Shown in pieces: positions 54,605 to 62,340 of a DNA stretch of 64,000 nucleotides. Position 1 is the first letter of the stretch; every line of letters starts with the position of its first letter. The position numbers and the translations under genes were made by a program. The notes below the pieces were generated by a model. The model was not told the DNA's origin. It ran no database searches and worked only from the letters and a program-made list of their open reading frames with translations. Origin of the DNA: Sphingomonas sp. PP-F2F-G114-C0414. GTDB lineage: Bacteria; Pseudomonadota; Alphaproteobacteria; Sphingomonadales; Sphingomonadaceae. The stretch covers positions 186,001 through 250,000 of the forward strand of contig NZ_RCWT01000010.1 of the NCBI RefSeq assembly GCF_003688595.1, read 5' to 3'.

Positions 54605-55057
54605 GGCATCGAACTCTCACCGAACATAGTTGTCCGAATGCCTTACGGCCATCGTCGCGCCGCGCAATCCCGGCCTGCGCATCCGAGGATCGCTTCCGTC
54701 GCGATACCGGTCCATGCCGCCCCTTTTTCCAGTTGCGCCGCTGGTTCGACCGGGGTGCCGTATCCGGGCGGCGGAAATAGCGTTGCCGCGGTCTGCCCGA
54801 GGGTCGGGGAGTCACTAACCTGCCTAGTGCCGCTCACCCTATCCACGGTCTCCATCATCTCGTGCGACGATCGCAGCGGCTTGGCTCAGTGCCGCTTGCC
54901 CGGAAAGCCGCCAATGCGTAGGCACAGGTGCCCGGTTTCGCGATGAACGGCACGCGACGCGTCGTTGTGTGTATTTCACCGGCGGGCAACACGATGTGTT
55001 CAGGTTTTTCGGTTTAGCAGGAGCAGGCTGCCGAAGAGCTATACGCAAGGACGATCG
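54605..55057. other. Divergent intergenic region hpnA and serine hydrolase
   Basis: 453 bp with the promoter of the hopanoid operon on one side and that of the hydrolase gene on the other. A few short frames occur, but none has a domain or good start signal. No convincing dyad or -35/-10 pair was found by eye. Confidence 0.5.
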
Positions 55058-55915
55058 ATGCACGCACCCCGGCTTTCCCATCTGTTTCTGTCCTTTATCG
55101 CCGCGACCGTCCTCGTCCCGGCACCGGCGGCCGCAAGCTCCCCGGACCTCATCGGGCTCGAGCATGCGCTGAGCAAGCTGATCGCGGAACGCTCCGGCGA
55201 CTATGGCATCGCTGCGCTGGACCTTCGCGATGGCTCGACCGTTTCGATCAACGGCGATACCCCGTTTCCGATGGCGAGCACGGTCAAGCTCGCCATCGCA
55301 GCCGCCTATCTCGGCGAGGTCGATCAGGGACGACGCAGCCTCGGCGACATGATCGTCGGCCGGCCCGCGGCGAAGGTCATGGAGCTGATGATCATCCGCA
55401 GCGATAATCAGGCGACCGACCAGTTGCTTGCTGCGCTCGGCGGCCCCGGCGCGATCCAGCAGTGGCTGTCATCGCAGAATATCACCGGTATCCGGATGGA
55501 CCGGACCATAGCCCAGCTGCTGCGGGAGCGCGGCCACCTTGCGGACAGCCGGGATGTCGCCACGCCGGTCGCGATGGTCACGCTGTTGAACAAGATCGAC
55601 AATGGTACCGTCCTGACGGCGCAAAGCCGCACGTTCCTGTTGGAGCTGATGAGCCGATGCGCGACCGGCACGCGCCGGATCCGCGCACTCCTCCCCGCCG
55701 GTACGCGCGTGGAGGACAAGACCGGCACGCTCGACGGTATCACCAACGACGTCGGGTTCATTACCATGCCCGATGGCCGCCGCGTGGCCGTCGCGGTGTT
55801 CGCGCGCGGTGGACGCGATCGCCAGCCCGTCATCGCCCAGGTTGCGCGGGCGATCTATGACCGGTTTGCGGATAGCGTCCGCAACGCCGTCTCTATCTTC
55901 ATGCAAATGCGGTAG
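55058..55915 (+). CDS. Class A beta-lactamase-fold serine hydrolase without the usual Glu166
   Basis: 285 residues from MHAPRLSHLF (AAGGA 7 bp upstream), with a signal peptide ending PAAAS. Active-site motifs of the class A/penicillin-binding fold are intact: S74-T-V-K77, S115-D-N117 and K221-T-G223. The omega-loop region reads RMDRTIAQLLRERG, where a true class A enzyme has xDRxExxLN; the residue at the Glu166 position is Ile151. Without that general base, fast beta-lactam deacylation is unlikely, so it may be a peptidase/esterase, a slow beta-lactamase or a penicillin-binding protein. No AmpR-type regulator is adjacent. Confidence 0.87.
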   Translation: MHAPRLSHLFLSFIAATVLVPAPAAASSPDLIGLEHALSKLIAERSGDYGIAALDLRDGSTVSINGDTPFPMASTVKLAIAAAYLGEVDQGRRSLGDMIVGRPAAKVMELMIIRSDNQATDQLLAALGGPGAIQQWLSSQNITGIRMDRTIAQLLRERGHLADSRDVATPVAMVTLLNKIDNGTVLTAQSRTFLLELMSRCATGTRRIRALLPAGTRVEDKTGTLDGITNDVGFITMPDGRRVAVAVFARGGRDRQPVIAQVARAIYDRFADSVRNAVSIFMQMR

Positions 55916-56094
55916 TCGCCCGGTCCTTGGGTCGGTCGCTGTGTACCGGCGCAGGCAGACGGCGGTGCGTTCCGCTCGTTGGTTGCCTGCATAGTGCGGC
56001 TTACGACGATACCGTCGCGTCCCAAACGGCTGGAGCAATTCCGGATTACCGCCTATCGATGACGGGAGAGTCCTGAATCTAGCGGAGAGACCTG

Positions 56095-56988
56095 ATGACC
56101 GAGACCGCAGAGTATGTGCCGCCCAAGATCTGGACGTGGAACAAGGAGAGCGGAGGCCGGTTCGCCAGCATCAATCGTCCGACCGCGGGCGCGACGCATG
56201 ACAAGCCACTCCCCATCGGCAAGCATCCGCTCCAGCTCTATTCACTGGCGACGCCCAACGGCGTGAAGGTGACCGTGATGCTCGAGGAGCTGCTCGCTGC
56301 CGGGCATGTCGGCGCCGAATACGACGCGTGGCTGATGAGGATCATGGACGGCGACCAGTTCGGCAGCGGTTTCGTCGAGGCCAACCCCAATTCGAAGATA
56401 CCGGCGCTGGTCGATCGCAGCGGCGCGACTCCGATCCGGGTCTTCGAGTCCGGTTCGATACTGCTGTATCTGGCCGAGAAATTCGGCGCGTTCCTTCCCA
56501 CCGATCCCGCCAAGCGCGCCGAAGTGCTGTCGTGGCTGTTCTGGCAGATGGGCGCGGGTCCGATGCTCGGCGGCGGGTTCGGGCATTTCTATGCCTACGC
56601 GCCCGTGAAGATCGAATATGCGATCGACCGCTTCGCGATGGAAGTGAAGCGCCAGCTCGACGTCCTCGACCGGCGGCTCGGCGAGAGCGAATATATCGGC
56701 GGAGACGAGTATTCGATCGCCGATATGGCGGTGTGGCCGTGGTACGGCGCGCTCGTGAGCGGTCAGGTCTATGAGGCTGCCGAGTTCCTTCAGGCGAACG
56801 ACTACAAGAACGTCGTGCGCTGGACCGACTTGATCGGTGCGCGGCCTGCGGTGAAACGCGGGCGGATGGTCAACCGCGTGATCGGCGATCCTGCCAGCCA
56901 GCTCCACGAACGCCACGACGCGGACGACTTCGAGACTAGGACGCAGGACAAGCTCGACGCGACAGCGACGGAGGGCGAGACGCGCTAG
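56095..56988 (+). CDS. yghU: YghU-type glutathione transferase/disulfide-bond oxidoreductase
   Basis: 297 residues. Nu-class GST pattern: an N-terminal extension (YVPPKIWTWNKESGGRFASINRPTAGATHDKPLPIGKHPLQLYSLATPNGVKVTVMLEE in outline), GDQFGSGFVEANPNSKIPALVD (glutathione-binding Pro), VFESGSILLYLAEKFG, and a helical domain with GHFYAYAP and YSIADMAVWPWYG. E. coli YghU binds two glutathiones and reduces disulfides and peroxides. It is a single gene with a ribosome site GGAGAG before the ATG, next to an IS remnant. Confidence 0.94.
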   Translation: MTETAEYVPPKIWTWNKESGGRFASINRPTAGATHDKPLPIGKHPLQLYSLATPNGVKVTVMLEELLAAGHVGAEYDAWLMRIMDGDQFGSGFVEANPNSKIPALVDRSGATPIRVFESGSILLYLAEKFGAFLPTDPAKRAEVLSWLFWQMGAGPMLGGGFGHFYAYAPVKIEYAIDRFAMEVKRQLDVLDRRLGESEYIGGDEYSIADMAVWPWYGALVSGQVYEAAEFLQANDYKNVVRWTDLIGARPAVKRGRMVNRVIGDPASQLHERHDADDFETRTQDKLDATATEGETR

Positions 56989-56989
56989 G

Positions 56990-57270
56990 GTCAGGAATCA
57001 CTGTTCTAGCTGGAAAATGACGGTGGCAGCGAGGGCGGTGGCGGCGAAGAAGACGGTGGGGCATCGGTCGTAGCGGGTCGGGGTGCCACTTCTTTAGGCA
57101 GCCGGGCCATGCGGTCTGCCTTGGACGGTCGCGTTGATCATGATGGTCTTTGGTTCGGCATCCGCGGCAGCCAATCCCTCCATCATGCGGCCGACGACGC
57201 CTCTTTCGCTGCACCGGGTGTACGGCGTCTTGTGCGGACCATACGCGACCGACGCGTTGGCCTGAATCAA
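56990..57270 (-). mobile_element. Remnant of an IS5-family transposase
   Basis: Minus-strand fragments read VYGPHKTPYTRCSERGVVGRMMEGL, then AADAEPKTIMINAT near 57240-57130, and TRYDRCPTVFFAAATALAATVIFQLEQ near 57080-57005. These match the middle and the C-terminus of IS5-group DDE transposases, with the central catalytic part deleted. TAGGGTCAGGAATCACTG at the left end (about 56986-57003) resembles an IS5-type terminal repeat. No functional transposase remains. Confidence 0.75.
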
Positions 57271-57415
57271 ATCGCGCCTCCCACGTCATGGGTCCTGACC
57301 CTGAGCGTAGGGCTATCGGCTCGTAGACTATAATCCCTTGCGGCGATCTGCGTCGTTTCGGGTCTATCTGCCGAGGAGGGGCGTAGCGGTGACGCCATAA
57401 CGGAGGTGTCTTCGA

Positions 57416-57676
57416 TTGATCCCCGCTGCGTCCGGGCAGAGCATGCCTCCCAGCCGGCTCGACGAAGCCGGCACCACGACAAAGGAGGACATCATCTCTG
57501 CAGCTGCCGCACATCCGACGGTTCACGAAGTGAAGCATGCCGATCTCGCGAACAACACGTTCGACGGCAAGAAGCCCGATCTGTACATCAACACCGGCAC
57601 CCTGGGCGGGAAGCACTTCCTGTTCACGGTCGAGAAGGCCGATGGCCGCCCGACCTTGATCGCCATCCACCTCTGA
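57416..57676 (+). CDS. Small protein preceding three HDO-like genes; possible precursor peptide
   Basis: The frame allows 86 residues from a TTG at 57416 (GGAGG 9 bp upstream) and ends at 57676. A stronger ribosome site, AAAGGAGG at 57481-57488, lies inside it and is followed 5 bp later by ATC (57494), where a start codon would be expected; from there the product is about 60 residues, SAAAAHPTVHEVKHAD to the C-terminus LIAIHL. An ATG at 57443 has no good site. The sequence contains TGTLGGKHFLF and no cysteine, signal peptide or known domain. Its position 80 bp before three oxidase-like genes suggests a substrate peptide or an accessory protein; neither is shown. Confidence 0.6.
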   Translation: MIPAASGQSMPPSRLDEAGTTTKEDIISAAAAHPTVHEVKHADLANNTFDGKKPDLYINTGTLGGKHFLFTVEKADGRPTLIAIHL

Positions 57677-57756
57677 CGCGTTCGCTGCTGGCCGGCCGTG
57701 CGGCGTGCCCGCACCGCCGGCCATGCGCGACCGCGCGACCGAGATCGGACGATAGC

Positions 57757-58746
57757 GTGCAGATCGAAGACATCCAGACCATTGGCCGCCCCCGGCTGAA
57801 TACCGAAATCCGCGTCGGCGGGACCGCGCTGCTGCTCGGCGACCGCCATACGCTCGTCGCGCGCGACGTGCCGCAATCCGTCCTCGAACGAACGCTGCGA
57901 CGGATGGACGGCGCGACCACGCTCGACCGGATCGTCGCCGAAGAGCCCGCTCTACTGCGCGAGGTGGCCGACGATCTGGTCGTGTCGCTCGACGGGCTGG
58001 GCCTGCTCGACGACACCGCACTGCCGCCGTTTCGCTCCGGGTCCGAGGTCATCCTGGAGCTTGAGGAACTGGTCGAGGCGCGTTGCGAGACGACGATCTA
58101 CCGCAACCCGTTCTGGCAGACCTGCCTCGCCGCCAACGCGCCGGGCGACCTCTCGCAGCGGCTTGCTACCGGCATGGTGATCGAGAACTGGCATTTCCTG
58201 TTCCGCGAAAGCTATTTCGACGCGCCGGTGCTGTCCTATGTGCCCAACACCGCGGTCAGGCTCCTGCTGAACGAGTTCTTCTCCGAAGAATATGGCCATG
58301 ACGAGATCCTGCTGCGATCGCTGACGCATGTCGGCCTCACTTATGCGGATATGCAGGACGCGATCCCGCTGCCCGAGACGATGGCGCTGTGCAACGCGCT
58401 TGCCTATTGGGCGCACAACGATCCGCTGTTCTTCTTTTCGACGCTCGGCCTGCTCGAAGGGCAGGGGATGAAGGAGGACAGTTTCATCGAGGCGTGTACC
58501 CGCGTCGGCATGGACGACGGCTTCGTCGGCCCGCTGCGCACGCATGCGAACATCAACATCGATGCGGGGCATGGCAACCTTACCCGGCTGATCTTCCAGC
58601 AGATCCCCGCGATCGCCGAGACCGACGTGCGACGTCTGAAGGCGGAGATGCCGCTGTTCGTCGACCTGTACGACGCGTTCTATTCGGGCGTCTGGCGGCA
58701 CTATACCGGCGACGCGCCTTTGCTCCGCCGCGTCTCCGATCTGTGA
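57757..58746 (+). CDS. Heme-oxygenase-like putative diiron protein, copy 1
   Basis: 329 residues from a GTG; GGACGATAGC before it is repeated before copy 2. Residues about 15-88 form a small domain (TALLLGDRHTLVARDVPQSVLERTLRRMDGATTLDRIVAEE) whose pattern resembles a winged-helix/PqqD-like peptide-binding domain. The helical C-terminal domain is of the iron-containing redox enzyme family (Haem_oxygenas_2-like). Metal ligand candidates are E143-x2-H146, E178-x2-H181 and H263-x5-D269-x2-H272. Such HDO enzymes carry out O2-dependent oxidations, for example UndA and SznF. Product unknown. Confidence 0.82.
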   Translation: MQIEDIQTIGRPRLNTEIRVGGTALLLGDRHTLVARDVPQSVLERTLRRMDGATTLDRIVAEEPALLREVADDLVVSLDGLGLLDDTALPPFRSGSEVILELEELVEARCETTIYRNPFWQTCLAANAPGDLSQRLATGMVIENWHFLFRESYFDAPVLSYVPNTAVRLLLNEFFSEEYGHDEILLRSLTHVGLTYADMQDAIPLPETMALCNALAYWAHNDPLFFFSTLGLLEGQGMKEDSFIEACTRVGMDDGFVGPLRTHANINIDAGHGNLTRLIFQQIPAIAETDVRRLKAEMPLFVDLYDAFYSGVWRHYTGDAPLLRRVSDL

Positions 58747-58758
58747 AAGGACGATAGC

Positions 58759-59757
58759 ATGGAGGCCACCATAGTCGGGCTCAGCCAGCCCAAGTTTCGG
58801 CTCGGCGTCACCACGGATATCGATGCGAACGAGGCCACGATCCGCATCGGCAAGACCACGTGCGCGTTCGCGTTCGAGACCGCGGAGGCGCCTGCCGTGG
58901 CTTGCCTGATCGCCCAGCTGGTGGGTGGCGGCGTTTCGATCGACGCGATGATCGCCGGCGTTCCCGAGATCGCCGACAAGGTACCGGCGCTGCTCCAGGG
59001 GTTCGACGCGGTCCGGCTGTTGGTCGAATCCGAGCCGGGCACAGAAGGGCTGGTCAGCGGCGCGCAGCTCTACCGCGAGATCCGCCGGATCGCCGAGCGC
59101 GTCACGCAGCGCGTCGCACGGTCCGCGTTCCACACCGCGCTGCTCGAACACCGCGCGACGCGCGAACAGCTGATCGGGTATGCGCTTGAATATTTCTACA
59201 TCGTCAAGGCGGCGCCGGGGCTGATCGGGCCCGCGCTCGCGACCGCCCGGACTTCGCGGGAACGCGATCTGCTTCAGGGGTTTCTCAAATCCGAACTCGG
59301 CCACGACGCGTTCCTGGCGCGCGCGCTGGAGGCGGTCGGTCTCACCCCGGAGGAGCTGGAAGCGCATCAGCCGCTACCGACCACGTTTGCGCTATGCGCC
59401 GCGCTCGGCGTCTATGCGCGCCAGCACCCGCTGTCGTTCAAGGCCGTGCTGTTCCTGTTCGAGGTGGCGCAGGTAGCGTTCGTCGACGCGTTCGACGACC
59501 GCTGTCGCGAACTCGATCTTCCCGCCGCCTTCTACCTGCCGCTGCGCGATCATGCCGACCTCAACGCGGATTACGAGCATGCCGACATCTCGCGCGACCT
59601 GATGGCGCTCGAAGGGGTGGTCGACCGCGAGGCCGCGGTGGTGGTCAAGCGCAACGTCGCGCTGATGATCGAGACGATGATCCTCCAGGAAGAGCAGATC
59701 CTGACGTTCTACGCCCAGCCCCGTGCGGCGATCGCGCGCATCTTCGAGGATTCCTGA
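58759..59757 (+). CDS. Heme-oxygenase-like putative diiron protein, copy 2 (variant ligand)
   Basis: 332 residues with ribosome site AAAGGA. It is built like copy 1: an N-terminal domain (about 10-90, GKTTCAFAFETAEAPAVACLIAQLVGGGVSIDAMIAGVP) and a helical HDO domain. The ligand frame is E144-x2-Y147, E179-x2-H182 and H265-x5-D271-x2-H274. The first histidine is thus replaced by tyrosine, which could weaken one metal site, serve as a redox-active residue, or mark a non-catalytic partner. Its stop overlaps the start of copy 3 (TGATG). It is divergent in sequence from copies 1 and 3, so the duplication is old. Confidence 0.82.
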   Translation: MEATIVGLSQPKFRLGVTTDIDANEATIRIGKTTCAFAFETAEAPAVACLIAQLVGGGVSIDAMIAGVPEIADKVPALLQGFDAVRLLVESEPGTEGLVSGAQLYREIRRIAERVTQRVARSAFHTALLEHRATREQLIGYALEYFYIVKAAPGLIGPALATARTSRERDLLQGFLKSELGHDAFLARALEAVGLTPEELEAHQPLPTTFALCAALGVYARQHPLSFKAVLFLFEVAQVAFVDAFDDRCRELDLPAAFYLPLRDHADLNADYEHADISRDLMALEGVVDREAAVVVKRNVALMIETMILQEEQILTFYAQPRAAIARIFEDS

Positions 59758-61247
59758 TGGATCTCTGGACCTTCCACCGCTACGCCGATCCGCGCTTGTG
59801 CGTCGACGCGATCGAGCACGCGCCCGACGCATCCGCGATCGCGCTTACGCAGGGCGACGCGAGATATGTCCTGGCGCTCGACGATGCCGCGTCGGCGACA
59901 CGGATGGCGACCGAACTGGCGACGCTGCGCGACGGCGGCGCCCCGCTCTGGGACCTGATGCGCGAAGCGGGGGCGGATGGTTGGGGCGCGCTGGGTGCCT
60001 TTCTCGATGGCCGCGCGCTGATCGGGGAGGGGCACGACGGGATCCGACAGACACTTGCCGCGCGGATCGCCGCGATCGACTCATGCATCGACGGCACCAT
60101 CGTCGCCATTCGGGCGGACCTGCCAACCCACCGGCTCGACCGCCTCGTCGCCCACGCAGCCGTGCTGAGGATCGAGTCGGACATGGCGCTCGCCAGCGCG
60201 ACATTGGGCACCACGGGCGACCCGTTCGACGCGGACGTCCAACCCAATTTCCATCTTGGGCTGATCATCGCCGAGTTCGCCTATTTCCGAAACTCGGCGC
60301 CACTGACCCTGATCGCCGCCGGGGTGATGCTCGCGCGGATCACGGGCGAGGACGCCGCGCTGCCGGAGAGCGACGCGATCGTCGAGGCGCTGGCGCTCTA
60401 CGATCCGCGCGATCTGGAATCGCACCTCTGGCTGATCGCGCGGGCGCTGGCGGACTCGACCGACGATGCCGCGCTGCGCTTCGCCGTTCCGCCGATCCCC
60501 GATCTGCCGACGCTGACGGGCCTCGAATTCATGCGCCGCGTCGAGATGCTGACCCGCAGCACGCTCGGGAAATGGGGCGAAAACCCGTATGTCACGATGC
60601 TCGATGCGCTCGGCGATCGCTGGTCGCCGCTGATCGCGGGGCCGTTCATCGAACAATATCACGTGACCTGCCGGTTCGTGGAGATCATCGCGCCTAATCT
60701 CAGTCGCCGGCTGATCGCGCCGCTGCGGGCGATGATGTTCCGCTATTTCGGCGAGGAGGTCGGGCACGAGGCGCTCGAGAGCACGACCTGCGAGACGCTC
60801 GGCATCACCCAGGCGGCGCTCGATCGCGCGGTACCGCTGCCGCTGCATTTCGCGTTCGTCGACCTGCTGACTCTCATGGCGCAGGTCGATCCGGTCACGT
60901 CCTGCGCGTCGGTCATGGTCATCGAGGGTGTGTTCGGCGAGCCGCCAAAGATGTCGCTTAGGCTCGCTTCGGTCGCGCGTACCAATCCCGCGTTCAGCGA
61001 TCTGGCGGGCGATCATGACGAACTGAACGAGGATCTGAACCACAACAGCATCTCGCGCGACGCGTTCGAGCACATCGTCGCAAGACCCCCTGCGACGCAG
61101 GTGCGCGTCATGCGCCGCATCCTGTTCCTGCTCGAACTCAACCACCGCGCCTGGGGTGGGATCGCGGATTTCTACGGACCGCAGACGTCGCTGCACCTGC
61201 AGGGGCCGCTCGGTCGCCCGCTGGCCCCCGGTGGTGGTTCGGGTTAA
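59757..61247 (+). CDS. Heme-oxygenase-like putative diiron protein, copy 3 (large)
   Basis: 496 residues from an ATG sharing a base with the stop of copy 2. The N-terminal region (about 1-90) may match the small domain of the other copies. An additional helical region (about 90-265) follows, absent from copies 1 and 2. The HDO domain (about 270-480) has E299-x2-H302, E334-x2-H337 and H420-x5-D426-x2-H429. The extra region could be a degenerate HDO or a partner-binding domain. The protein ends with a glycine-rich tail. It probably works in one complex or pathway with copies 1 and 2. Confidence 0.8.
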   Translation: MDLWTFHRYADPRLCVDAIEHAPDASAIALTQGDARYVLALDDAASATRMATELATLRDGGAPLWDLMREAGADGWGALGAFLDGRALIGEGHDGIRQTLAARIAAIDSCIDGTIVAIRADLPTHRLDRLVAHAAVLRIESDMALASATLGTTGDPFDADVQPNFHLGLIIAEFAYFRNSAPLTLIAAGVMLARITGEDAALPESDAIVEALALYDPRDLESHLWLIARALADSTDDAALRFAVPPIPDLPTLTGLEFMRRVEMLTRSTLGKWGENPYVTMLDALGDRWSPLIAGPFIEQYHVTCRFVEIIAPNLSRRLIAPLRAMMFRYFGEEVGHEALESTTCETLGITQAALDRAVPLPLHFAFVDLLTLMAQVDPVTSCASVMVIEGVFGEPPKMSLRLASVARTNPAFSDLAGDHDELNEDLNHNSISRDAFEHIVARPPATQVRVMRRILFLLELNHRAWGGIADFYGPQTSLHLQGPLGRPLAPGGGSG

Positions 61248-61265
61248 GGTGATACGTCGGAGTGC

Positions 61266-62108
61266 TCAGTCTTTGCGACGCAGCACGGCAACGATCGGAA
61301 AATGATCGGACGGATAGCGGTCGCCGGCGTGATCGGTCAGCACGGCGACGCTGACCGGCGCGAAACCGCGTACCATGATGTAGTCGATCATTGCCTGGGG
61401 CTTGCCGGTGAAGTCGTGGAACGTGCCTTCAGGACCGGTTTTCGTCGGCGAGGTCGCCCAGACGTCCGTGAGGACGGCCGCCAGCCGACGATGCGCTTCG
61501 CTGTCGGGCGTCGCGTTGAAATCCCCGGTGAGCACGATCGGCAGGCCCTTGGCGAGCATCGGTAGCCTGGCGGCGATCAGGTCTGCGGATCGACGACGGG
61601 CTTCCTCGTCTTCGACGTCGCGGTTCGCGAAATGCGTATCGATCATGAGGAACCTGTAGGGCTTCGTGCCGCGCGTCGCGAAGATGCCCCAGGAGACCAT
61701 CCGTGGGAGCGTCGCACCCCAAGCCATGCTGCCGGGCACTGCCGGGGTCTCCGAAAGCCAGAAGTCCCCCTGGCTGACGAGACGGAGATGATCGGTTCGG
61801 TAGAATATGCCCATATGCTCGGTGGTATGGCCGCCAAACCGGTCGCGGCCGAACCAGCGGAATTCGGGCAGCGCACGGACGACATCGCGGCCTTGCGACT
61901 GGAATAGCTCCTGTGTTCCGATCACGTCGGGATTGGCCGCGCGGACCGTCTTCACGAACACGTCGCGGCGCTTTGCCCATACGTTCGGACCATCGTCGGG
62001 GTTCGGATAGCGCACGTTGAACGTCATGACGCGCAGGTCCTGTGCGACCGCCGGCATTGCCTGGGCCAATGTCAGGGTAGCCAGGATCTTGAGGGAATAA
62101 CGCTTCAT
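61266..62108 (-). CDS. Exported endonuclease/exonuclease/phosphatase-family protein
   Basis: 280 residues with a signal peptide (MKRYSLKILATLTLAQAMPAVAQ). EEP-fold motifs are LRVMTFNVRYPNPDDGPNVW (Asn), DVIGTQELFQSQ (metal Glu), LMIDTHFAN (His), IVLTGDFNATPDS (Asp/Asn) and YPSDHFPIVAVL (catalytic His). The fold includes DNases, inositol phosphatases and sphingomyelinases; this short exported subtype is commonly found beside TonB receptors. It is divergent from such a receptor gene here, so it probably processes a phosphodiester or phosphomonoester outside the cytoplasm. Confidence 0.9.
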   Translation of the reverse strand: MKRYSLKILATLTLAQAMPAVAQDLRVMTFNVRYPNPDDGPNVWAKRRDVFVKTVRAANPDVIGTQELFQSQGRDVVRALPEFRWFGRDRFGGHTTEHMGIFYRTDHLRLVSQGDFWLSETPAVPGSMAWGATLPRMVSWGIFATRGTKPYRFLMIDTHFANRDVEDEEARRRSADLIAARLPMLAKGLPIVLTGDFNATPDSEAHRRLAAVLTDVWATSPTKTGPEGTFHDFTGKPQAMIDYIMVRGFAPVSVAVLTDHAGDRYPSDHFPIVAVLRRKD

Positions 62109-62267
62109 GGATAACCTGCTGCACGAAGAATGACGGGATGGTCCGATCTGATTCCGCCGCGCTAATCAGGGTTCGTGTCCGTCTGATGACATCGACTGAA
62201 GCGCACCATCGCTGCCAGTTTCGATTGTGCGACCACGCCTAAAACGGCGTTACATATATTATACGAT

Positions 62268-62285
62268 ACGTCACATCGCCGTCAT
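62268..62285. promoter_or_regulatory. Pho-box-like direct repeat
   Basis: ACGTCAC-ATCG-CCGTCAT is a 7-4-7 direct repeat like PhoB sites (CTGTCAT-N4-CTGTCAT), with three mismatches in 14. It lies between the EEP gene and the divergent receptor, just downstream of an AT-rich stretch (TACATATATTATACGATACG, 62251-62270) that could hold a promoter. Confidence 0.3.
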
Positions 62286-62340
62286 ACGCTCGCACTAGGG
62301 GCGGCGCAGACCGAAGTTATTCCCCATTTTCAGGTGTTGC

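Noticed and set aside
54643..54858. 71-codon Pro-rich ORF upstream of hpnA
   Set aside because: No ribosome site and no domain; it lies in the expected promoter region.
55058..55915. Functional beta-lactamase resistance gene
   Set aside because: The general-base glutamate of the omega loop is missing, so only the fold can be claimed.
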